Position numbers and translations under genes: made by a program
The notes under the pieces: model-generated
Databases searched by the model: none
Told to the model about the DNA's origin: nothing
The model's input: the letters and a program-made list of their open reading frames with translations, nothing else
Shown here: positions 1-6,097 of the stretch, piece after piece
Layout of the letters: the number at the start of each line of letters is the position of its first letter
How positions within the stretch are numbered: position 1 is the first letter of the stretch
Assembly (NCBI GenBank): GCA_018266965.1
Contig: JAFDZJ010000135.1
Location: forward strand, 1-8,084
Length of the DNA stretch: 8,084 nt
DNA from: Bacteroidota bacterium
Lineage (GTDB): Bacteria; Bacteroidota; Bacteroidia; Flavobacteriales; Weeksellaceae
Direction: 5' to 3'

Positions 1-116
1 TACTAGTTTATTCTTTACATAGCGCAAGCTTTGTTATTGCTGAAAAAATTAATAAATTGAAGTTAATTAGGTTTTATTTTTTAAAGCAAAGCTTTAAATG
101 TGTATATAATATAAAA
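1..116. other. AT-rich flank with no supported gene
   Basis: This stretch left of the tracrRNA is strongly AT-rich. One plus-strand frame (from position 3) stays open to a stop at about 141-143, but it has no start in view, would run through the tracrRNA terminator, and has a composition unlike a conserved protein. I see no promoter, RNA or gene end here that I can defend. The only structure is the short inverted repeat at 80-98, listed separately. Confidence 0.5.
80..98. repeat. Short inverted repeat downstream of tracrRNA
   Basis: An 8-bp perfect inverted repeat, TTTAAAGC / GCTTTAAA, is separated by AAA. Its right arm lies in an 11-nt direct repeat, GCTTTAAATGT, found at 91-101 and again at 137-147 at the base of the tracrRNA terminator. 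It therefore looks like a degenerate second copy of the terminator hairpin region. Read on the minus strand, the hairpin is followed by A residues rather than T, so it is not a canonical terminator itself. It could serve as a read-through backup structure or a 3' end stabiliser, but that is inference. Confidence 0.35.
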
Positions 117-141
117 ATAAAAAAGCGACTTGCGCCGCTTT
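113..141 (-). terminator. Intrinsic terminator of tracrRNA
   Basis: On the minus strand, AAAGCGGC and GUCGCUUU form an 8-bp stem closed by a GCAA (GNRA) tetraloop. It is followed by six U, one A and five U. One stem pair is G-U, which becomes an A-C mismatch on the opposite strand, so the hairpin is stronger for leftward transcription. It also forms the 3' stem of the mature tracrRNA. Confidence 0.85.
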
Positions 142-187
142 AAATGTTTTCACAACGGAATAATCCTTATTGTGATTTGCTTTCAAC
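117..187 (-). ncRNA. tracrRNA for type II-C Cas9
   Basis: On the minus strand, 187 to 170 reads GUUGAAAGCAAAUCACAA. This is an 18-nt perfect complement to the 5' part of the minus-strand CRISPR repeat, with one further G-U pair possible at repeat base 1. It is followed by a short nexus hairpin (GGAUUAUUCC, 166-157), a single-stranded segment GUUGUGAAAAC, and a terminator hairpin. This order (anti-repeat, nexus, terminator) is that of known Bacteroidota II-C tracrRNAs. The RNA would pair with pre-crRNA, be processed (by RNase III in known systems) and be bound by Cas9. It lies just upstream of cas9 and diverges from it. The 5' end at about 185-187 is set from a -7 element at 192-199, and the 3' end from the U-run. 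Neither end was measured. Predicted length is about 70 nt. Confidence 0.92.
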
Positions 188-205
188 AAGACAAAAATAA
201 CTTTA
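176..205 (+). promoter_or_regulatory. Predicted cas9 promoter, overlapping the tracrRNA promoter
   Basis: TTTG at 176-179 and TAACTTTA at 198-205 are separated by 18 nt. They resemble the Bacteroidota -33 (TTTG) and -7 (TAnnTTTG) elements, with one mismatch in the latter. The start would fall at about 210-212, leaving a leader of only about 12 nt before the cas9 ATG. The -33 candidate lies inside the anti-repeat DNA, and the -7 candidate shares bases 198-199 with the oppositely directed tracrRNA element, so the two promoters could compete for polymerase. Elements of this kind are easily found by chance in AT-rich DNA. Confidence 0.4.
192..199 (-). promoter_or_regulatory. Predicted -7 element of tracrRNA promoter
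   Basis: The minus strand reads TATTTTTG, a full match to the Bacteroidota sigma-factor -7 consensus TAnnTTTG. Transcription starting 5-7 nt downstream would begin at about 185-187, which is where the perfect anti-repeat starts. A good -33 TTTG is not present at the expected distance; only a T-rich run (TCTTTTATT) is seen around 214-222. The agreement between predicted start and anti-repeat edge is the main support. Confidence 0.55.
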
Positions 206-223
206 ATTTTTAAATAAAAGAAT

Positions 224-3200
224 ATGAGTAAAAAAATTTTAGGATTGGATTTGGGAACCAACTCGATTGGGTGGGCATTAGTAGAGCAGGACACTGAAAA
301 AAAAGAAGGGAAAATTTTAGGGATGGGTAGCAGGATAATTCCAATGGATGCCGGTGATATGGGAAAATTTGTTGAAGGAGTCTCAATTTCTCAAACAGCT
401 GAAAGAACCAAAGCTCGAATTACACGAAGAATGTACGAACGCCATCATCTTCGCAGAGAACGCTTACACAGAGTATTAAACGTATTGGGATTTTTACCCG
501 AACATTATGCCAACGATATTGACTTTGAAAAACATTTCGGAAAATTTAAAGATGAAACAGAAACCAAATTGGTTTGGAAGAAAAACGGAAAAAAAGAAAA
601 CGGAAAAGATAAATTTGAATTCGTCTTTCAATCCACATTTAAAGAAATGATTGAGGAGTTTAAGAAATCGCAACCTGATTTATTAAAACGAAAAAATAAA
701 AAAGGAGAAGATGTAAAAATACCTTACGATTGGACAATTTACTACCTGCGCAAAAAAGCACTTGAAAAAGCAATTTCAAAAGAAGAATTGGCTTGGCTGA
801 TTTTAAATTTTAATCAAAAACGAGGATATTATCAACGTGGTGAGGAAGAAAAGGAAACCCGTAACAAATCAGTTGAATTTCATTCGTTAAAAATAAAGGA
901 TGTAAAAGCCGAAATAAAATATATTCTAACATTAGAGAACAACGAAACTTATTACCGTACCAGCGAAATACCTTTGTTTGATTGGAAAAATACGAGCCGT
1001 GAGTTTATTGTAACATCTTACATAGAAAATGACGGAACTATAAAAAAAGACAAAAAAGGAAAAGAAGAAAGAAGTTTTTTCTTAAAGGAGGATTTATCGT
1101 TAATAAAAAAGAAACCATCAAAAACAACCAAAAAGAGGAATGAAAAAGTTGAGGAAGTTTCGTTGAAAATAATTGAAGTAAAAGAAGAAAAACAAGAAAA
1201 AGTTTGGTATTCATTAGCGTTGGAAAACGGTTGGATATACCGCAGAGAAAGTAAAACCCCTTTATTTGATTGGAAAGACAAAGTGCGTGAGTTTATTGTA
1301 ACGACCGATTTAAACGATGACGGAACAGTAAAAACTGATAATGAGGGAAAAGAAAGTAGAAGTTATCGTTCACCCAAAGAAGACGATTGGACTTTGGTTA
1401 AAACGAAAACCGAAAACGATCTTTGCAAATATATAGGTAGTGATAAAAAAACGAAAACCGTTGGCACATACATTTACGAAGCCCTATTAAAAAATCCTAC
1501 TCAAAAAATAAGAGGAAAATTGGTTCGCACCATTGAAAGGGAGTATTACAAAGATGAATTAAAAGCCATTTTAGAAAAACAAATAGCGTTACAACCCGAA
1601 TTGTTTACAGAGGATTTATACAACACTTGCGTGCGTGAATTGTACAAAAGCAACGAAGCACATCAACAACAACTGAATAGTAAAAATGATTTTGTGCATT
1701 TGTTTTTGGATGACATTATTTTTTACCAACGTCCGTTGCGCAGTCAAAAATCATCAATCGGAAATTGTACTTTGGAATTTAGGGAATACAAACGAAAAGA
1801 CGAAAACGGAAAAGAAATAGAAGTAAAAGAATACCTAAAAGCTATTCCAAAATCAAATCCTTATTATCAAGAATTTAGAGTTTGGCAGTGGTTGTATAAT
1901 CTTAAAATTTATACAAAGACAAATGACGAAGATGTAACAGTAGAATTTTTGAAATCTACCGAAGATTTGGAAAAACTATTTGAGTTTTTGATGAGTGAAA
2001 AAGAAGTTGACCACAAAAAGGTTTTAAAATATTTTTTTAAGGATTTAAAAGGCAAAGCACAAACGACTGAAATTGCCAAATACCGTTGGAACTATGTGTA
2101 TGATTCAGAAAAAGACGAATCAAAAAACTATCCGATGAACGAAACAGGTTACGAAATTCGCAGACGATTAAAAGAAATTGAAAACGTTCCTGCTGATTTC
2201 CTTAAACAAGTTGATGAAAAAGAAGTTGAAATAACTAAGAAAAACGAACAAACCGGGGAAAGAGAAAAAACAGGAAAGAAAATGGTTCTATCATTGGATT
2301 CAAGAGAATATCAACTTTGGCATATCATCTACTCTGTAACCGATAAAAATGAGTATGAAAAAGCGTTAAAAACGTTTGCCGTAAAATACAAACTAGACGA
2401 AACTTCTTTTGTAGAAGAGTTTAAAAAATTCAAACCATTTCCAAGTGAGTATGGTGCCTATTCAGAAAAAGCCATTAAAAAGTTGTTACCGTTAATGCGT
2501 TTAGGAAAGTATTGGAAATGGGAAAACATTGACGCTAAAACGCAAACACGAATTGATAAACTTTTGACAGGCGAGTTTGATGCTGAAATACAAAACAGAG
2601 TTCGTGAAAAAGCAATCAACTTAACCGAACAAAATCATTTTCAAGGGTTACAACTTTGGTTGGCACAATATGTAGTTTACGACCGCCATTCAGAAGCTGC
2701 CGACATAGGAAAATGGAATTCTGTTGAAGATTTAAAAAGGTATTTAAACGAGTTTAAACAACATTCTTTACGCAATCCGATTGTAGAACAAGTAATTACA
2801 GAAACCTTACGTGTAATAGGTGATATATGGCGGCAATATGGAAATGGTGCTAAAGATTTCTTTAGCGAAATTCATATTGAATTGGGCAGAGAAATGAAAA
2901 ATACGGCAGATGACCGTGCGGCAATTACTAAACAAGTAACTGAAAACGAAAACACCAATCAGCGTATCAAGCTATTGTTGATTGAATTTGCCAGTGATGA
3001 TTATTTTAAAAATAAAATGGATTATTCCAAATACTGCAATAATGAAAACGATACACATTTCTATAAAATAGACAAAAACCCTATTAGACAGTATTCTCAA
3101 TCACAACTTGAAATCTTAAAAATTTATGAGGAAGGAGTTTTAAATTCCGGTATTGAAATTCCTAATGATGTTTCCGAAATTCTTAAAAAATTTAAAGAAA

Positions 3201-5326
3201 GTGAGATAAAAAAACAACCAACAAAAACAGAAATTAATCGCTATAAGCTTTGGCTCGAACAAAAATACAAATCGCCTTATACAGGAGAAATTATACCTCT
3301 GAGCAAATTATTTACACCTGCTTATGAAATAGAGCACATCATTCCTCAGAGCCGTTATTTTGATGATAGCTTAAGCAACAAAGTAATTTGTGAAGAAGCA
3401 GTAAACAAACTTAAAGGTAACCAGCTCGGATTAGAGTTTATTAAAAACCATTACGGGCAAAAAGTGGCAACAGATGGAAACAAGACTGTAACCATTTGCA
3501 CCGAGGAACAATACAGAAAGTTTATTGAAGAACATTATGCTAAAAACAAAGCCAAGCGTAACAAATTATTATTGGAAGATATTCCAGATAAAATGATTGA
3601 ACGACAACTGAATGATACTCGTTACATCAGCAAATATATTTCACAACTTTTGTCAAACATTGTAAGAATAGACGATGAAAAGGCAAAAAAAATAGTAGAA
3701 GAAGGAGAAAAATTAGCGAATAAAGAACAGGACAAAGCAAAAGCGAATAAAATTAGGGAAAAGGCAAAATCGGCTGCAAATGACGATGGCGTAAATTCAA
3801 AAAACATTATTCCTGTTAATGGAAAAATTACTTCACAATTAAAACAAGATTGGGGGTTGAATAATGTGTGGAATGAATTAATCCTTCCCCGCTTTGAGAG
3901 AATGAATCGTTTAACTAATTCTTCAAGTTTTACAACAAAAAATAAACAAGGGCATACTATTCCAGCTATTCCGTTTGAACTATCAAAAGGATTTCAAATG
4001 AAACGTATTGACCATCGCCACCACGCCATGGATGCTTTAGTAATTGCTTGTACTACCAGAGATCATGTGAACTTACTAAATAATGAAAGTGCAAAATCTG
4101 AAATAAAACGCTATGATTTAAAACGAAAACTAAAACGATTTGAAAATACAACTTTAACAAAAATGGCTCAAGACAGCAATGATATTTGGATAGAAGTAAA
4201 TGCAGGAGAAAAAGAAGTGCCCAAAGAGTTTTTAAAACCTTGGGCAACTTTTACTACTGATGCTAAAAATGAATTGGAAAAAATTATTGTGAGCTTTAAA
4301 CAAAATCTACGGGTAATTAATAAAGCAACCAATCATTACGAGAAAATTGAGAACGGTAAAAAGATTGAAGTTGAACAAAAAGGAGTGAATTGGGCAGTTA
4401 GAAAGCCAATGCACAAAGAAACTGTTTCAGGAAAGATAGAATTACCAAGAATAAAAGTTCCGAAAGGAAAAATATTAACGGCAACAAGAAAGAGTATTGA
4501 TACAAGTTTTGTTTTAAAAACCATTGAGTCCATTACTGACACAGGTATTCAAAAAATCCTTAAAAACTATTTAAAAGCAAAAGGCAATAATCCTGAATTG
4601 GCATTTTCACCCGAAGGGCTTGAAGATTTAAATAAAAACATTGCTCAATACAACGAAGGCAAACTACACCAACCAATTTACAAAGCACGAATTTTTGTAG
4701 AAACGGCAACGCAATTTCAAGTAGGTCAGAAGGGTAATAAGAAACATAAGTATGTAACAGCAGCAGATGGAACAAACCTTTTCTTCGTGGTATATGAAAA
4801 TAAAGATACAAAAGTCCGAATGTTTGATACGGTTCCGTTAAACGAAGTTATTGAACATCAAAAATTACAAGTTTCATCTAATGTAGAAGAATCTAAAAGA
4901 ACAGATGTTCCAACAAAAAATGTCTTAGAACACAACAACAAAGAAATTGAAGTAAATTATTTGTTTCATCTTTCTCCTAACGATTTGGTATATGTTCCAA
5001 CAGAAGAAGAATTAGGTCTCAATGCGAAAATTGATTTTGATAATTTGACGAATGAACAAAGAAAAAGGATTTACAAATTTACTGACGGCAGTGGAACTAT
5101 TGCTAATTTCATTCCTGTATATATTGCTAATGTTTTATTCAATATGAATAAAGAAAAACAGAAAAAAGCATTTGGTAGAGAAATGTTTGCAATTCAAAAT
5201 GAAATTGGAGTTGGTTCACAAGGTTCGAAAAATCAAAATGCAATTACAGGAGAGCAAATAAAATCTATTTGCATTAAACTCCAAGTTGACAGACTAGGTA
5301 ATATTTTGCCAGCAAAAAAAAAGTAA
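224..5326 (+). CDS. cas9: Type II-C CRISPR endonuclease Cas9, very large (1700 aa)
   Basis: RNA-guided double-strand DNA endonuclease, the effector of the locus. RuvC-I spans about residues 4-20 with catalytic D9 (GLDLGTNSIGWA). An Arg-rich bridge helix lies at about 58-85 and the REC lobe follows, with the NQKRGYYQRG motif at 197-206. RuvC-II (IHIELGRE) carries E886. HNH (EIEHIIPQS) carries H1038, N1052 and N1061, at the same spacing as H840, N854 and N863 of S. pyogenes Cas9. RuvC-III (RHHAMDAL) carries H1267 and D1270. The WED and PAM-interacting region fills roughly 1340-1700 and ends in VDRLGNI plus lysines. All nuclease residues are present, so it should be active. Known Cas9s mostly run about 950-1600 residues. 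The excess here includes a tandem duplication (217-297 and 309-395) and a charged helical insert (about 1152-1189). The ATG at 224 starts two residues before the conserved KILGLDLGT core; no Shine-Dalgarno is seen, as is usual in Bacteroidota. The subtype call rests on the absence of csn2 and cas4. Confidence 0.97.
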   Translation: MSKKILGLDLGTNSIGWALVEQDTEKKEGKILGMGSRIIPMDAGDMGKFVEGVSISQTAERTKARITRRMYERHHLRRERLHRVLNVLGFLPEHYANDIDFEKHFGKFKDETETKLVWKKNGKKENGKDKFEFVFQSTFKEMIEEFKKSQPDLLKRKNKKGEDVKIPYDWTIYYLRKKALEKAISKEELAWLILNFNQKRGYYQRGEEEKETRNKSVEFHSLKIKDVKAEIKYILTLENNETYYRTSEIPLFDWKNTSREFIVTSYIENDGTIKKDKKGKEERSFFLKEDLSLIKKKPSKTTKKRNEKVEEVSLKIIEVKEEKQEKVWYSLALENGWIYRRESKTPLFDWKDKVREFIVTTDLNDDGTVKTDNEGKESRSYRSPKEDDWTLVKTKTENDLCKYIGSDKKTKTVGTYIYEALLKNPTQKIRGKLVRTIEREYYKDELKAILEKQIALQPELFTEDLYNTCVRELYKSNEAHQQQLNSKNDFVHLFLDDIIFYQRPLRSQKSSIGNCTLEFREYKRKDENGKEIEVKEYLKAIPKSNPYYQEFRVWQWLYNLKIYTKTNDEDVTVEFLKSTEDLEKLFEFLMSEKEVDHKKVLKYFFKDLKGKAQTTEIAKYRWNYVYDSEKDESKNYPMNETGYEIRRRLKEIENVPADFLKQVDEKEVEITKKNEQTGEREKTGKKMVLSLDSREYQLWHIIYSVTDKNEYEKALKTFAVKYKLDETSFVEEFKKFKPFPSEYGAYSEKAIKKLLPLMRLGKYWKWENIDAKTQTRIDKLLTGEFDAEIQNRVREKAINLTEQNHFQGLQLWLAQYVVYDRHSEAADIGKWNSVEDLKRYLNEFKQHSLRNPIVEQVITETLRVIGDIWRQYGNGAKDFFSEIHIELGREMKNTADDRAAITKQVTENENTNQRIKLLLIEFASDDYFKNKMDYSKYCNNENDTHFYKIDKNPIRQYSQSQLEILKIYEEGVLNSGIEIPNDVSEILKKFKESEIKKQPTKTEINRYKLWLEQKYKSPYTGEIIPLSKLFTPAYEIEHIIPQSRYFDDSLSNKVICEEAVNKLKGNQLGLEFIKNHYGQKVATDGNKTVTICTEEQYRKFIEEHYAKNKAKRNKLLLEDIPDKMIERQLNDTRYISKYISQLLSNIVRIDDEKAKKIVEEGEKLANKEQDKAKANKIREKAKSAANDDGVNSKNIIPVNGKITSQLKQDWGLNNVWNELILPRFERMNRLTNSSSFTTKNKQGHTIPAIPFELSKGFQMKRIDHRHHAMDALVIACTTRDHVNLLNNESAKSEIKRYDLKRKLKRFENTTLTKMAQDSNDIWIEVNAGEKEVPKEFLKPWATFTTDAKNELEKIIVSFKQNLRVINKATNHYEKIENGKKIEVEQKGVNWAVRKPMHKETVSGKIELPRIKVPKGKILTATRKSIDTSFVLKTIESITDTGIQKILKNYLKAKGNNPELAFSPEGLEDLNKNIAQYNEGKLHQPIYKARIFVETATQFQVGQKGNKKHKYVTAADGTNLFFVVYENKDTKVRMFDTVPLNEVIEHQKLQVSSNVEESKRTDVPTKNVLEHNNKEIEVNYLFHLSPNDLVYVPTEEELGLNAKIDFDNLTNEQRKRIYKFTDGSGTIANFIPVYIANVLFNMNKEKQKKAFGREMFAIQNEIGVGSQGSKNQNAITGEQIKSICIKLQVDRLGNILPAKKK
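872..1408 (+). repeat. Tandem internal duplication in the Cas9 REC lobe
   Basis: Two consecutive protein modules align: copy A at residues 217-297 (nt 872-1114) and copy B at residues 309-395 (nt 1148-1408). Both carry, in order, SLKI, a Leu-Glu-Asn turn, a Tyr-Arg-x-Ser segment, PLFDWK, REFIVT, DGT, GKE and RS. From PLFDWK to RS, 22 of 35 aligned residues are identical by my count, with a constant offset of 96 residues. At DNA level the copies still share a 17-nt identical run, CGTGAGTTTATTGTAAC. A Lys/Thr-rich linker (about 298-308) joins them. From memory, related Bacteroidota Cas9s carry one such module after the RGYYQ motif, so this is most simply a tandem duplication within the gene. 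I could not check that against a database. Confidence 0.85.
5314..5326 (+). promoter_or_regulatory. Possible slippery site at the cas9 stop codon
   Basis: Nine consecutive A (5314-5322) precede G and the cas9 TAA. In the cas9 frame the last codons read AAA AAA AAG TAA, so A-AAA-AAG (5317-5323), the heptamer used by E. coli dnaX for -1 frameshifting, abuts the stop. The -1 frame is open from the site through the next ORF to 5568. A slip there, or transcript slippage adding one A, would yield a fusion of about 1781 residues. I see no clear downstream hairpin; an AGG lies about 20 nt upstream, but Bacteroidota rarely use Shine-Dalgarno pairing. Confidence 0.3.
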
Positions 5327-5343
5327 TTACTCAAACGAATGAG

Positions 5344-5568
5344 TTGAAAAGTATCGTATCAGAAACAGAAGCTATTTATCAAAATAGAACCCTCAAAACC
5401 TTCTCTACTTTTGAGGAAATGGAAAACGACCAGTTGGCTTATTATGCTTCTTTGCCGCCTGTAAAAATATTACAAAATTTAAGGGAATTAAACTTAGCTG
5501 TTTTTGGTTATAAAAACGAAGCAAATTTTACGATGCCCGACAAAAAAATAAAATTTGATACAGAATGA
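5344..5568 (+). CDS. Small partner protein of a nucleotidyltransferase pair (hypothetical)
   Basis: A 74-residue, probably cytoplasmic protein with no signal peptide or membrane segment. Visible features are a central FSTFEEMENDQLAYYASLPP stretch and a predicted helix, ILQNLRELNLAVFGY. This pattern recalls small Bacteroidota proteins encoded just before minimal nucleotidyltransferases, where it could be an antitoxin or cofactor; that role is inferred from position only. Its stop overlaps the next start as ATGA, indicating translational coupling. The only plausible start before the conserved part is TTG at 5344; an ATG at 5339 is out of frame by one base and ends at once in TGA, so the original start may have been lost. 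The frame is open upstream to 5302, overlapping the end of cas9, which also allows expression by frameshifting from cas9. The alternative ATG at 5419 would remove a third of the protein. Confidence 0.6.
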   Translation: MKSIVSETEAIYQNRTLKTFSTFEEMENDQLAYYASLPPVKILQNLRELNLAVFGYKNEANFTMPDKKIKFDTE

Positions 5569-6047
5569 ATATCTTTTTTGAAGAACACAGGAAATTATTA
5601 GAAGGGCTTCTGCAAAACGGTGTTGCATTTATCCTAATTGGCGGATATGCCGTAAATTATTATGGCTACAACAGGAGTACAGGCGATATGAATATCTGGT
5701 TAAAACCTGGTAATGATAACAAAGAGAAATTACTGAACCTGCTAAGCAGTATGGGTTTTGACAAGGAAGACATTGCTACCATCCGTGGATAGGATTTCTC
5801 CCAACCACATAAATTTTATATCGGCGCTAAAAACCAGCCTGACAGAACAGAGTTTATGACACATATCAGTGGTGTGAAATACGATGAAGCAGATCAAATT
5901 AAAATTACTGCAGAAATTGAAGGCCTACAGCTTCCGTTTATTCATTACAATAACCTGATCAAAAATAAACAGTCTTCAGGACGTTTAAAAGATTTGGCAG
6001 ATGTAGAATACCTGGAAAAAATCAAAAAATACAAGCAGGGCTTATAA
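5565..6047 (+). pseudogene. Minimal nucleotidyltransferase (MNT/AbiEii-like), disrupted by an in-frame TAG
   Basis: The frame encodes 75 residues, a TAG at 5790-5792, then continues without shift for 84 codons to a TAA at 6045-6047. The two halves form one protein of about 160 residues. The N-terminal half has the nucleotidyltransferase core: FILIGGYAV (residues 22-30) and RSTGDMNIWL (37-46). Family members usually have D-M-D-I-W here; this copy has N43 in place of the second catalytic Asp. The C-terminal half keeps a conserved tail (SGRLKDLADVEYL). Such proteins transfer nucleotides to RNA or protein targets in toxin-antitoxin or abortive-infection pairs. With a nonsense codon and a changed active-site residue this copy is very likely inactive. 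TAG also ends cas1, so it is a true stop in this genome. A separate downstream product starting at ATG 5856 is possible but would lack the catalytic core. The start ATG at 5565 overlaps the upstream gene's stop by 4 nt. Confidence 0.8.
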
Positions 6048-6097
6048 CAATAATAATAAACCACTTCATCCGTTCTATCATAGTAAACCAATATACC

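Noticed and set aside
3..143. Plus-strand open frame at the left edge as the end of an upstream gene
   Set aside because: It crosses the tracrRNA terminator, has no start in view and shows no recognisable protein pattern.
94..294. Minus-strand 66-codon open frame across the tracrRNA and cas9 start
   Set aside because: It overlaps the tracrRNA, its terminator and the conserved start of cas9, and its translation is an AT-rich Phe/Leu/Lys mix with no recognisable motif.
1018..1281. Minus-strand open frames inside cas9 (1018-1281, 3622-3807, 4053-4247, 4336-4542, 4560-4811)
   Set aside because: They are antisense shadows of Lys/Glu-rich cas9 codons, giving Phe/Ser/Leu-rich translations.
5790..5792. 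TAG read as an amino acid through a variant genetic code
   Set aside because: cas1 ends properly in TAG just before cas2, so TAG acts as a stop here; the altered DxD motif also points to decay.
5856..6047. Independent 63-residue gene starting at ATG 5856
   Set aside because: It is the same frame as the upstream nucleotidyltransferase, and the conserved sequence continues upstream of this ATG to the TAG, so it is the tail of one broken gene.
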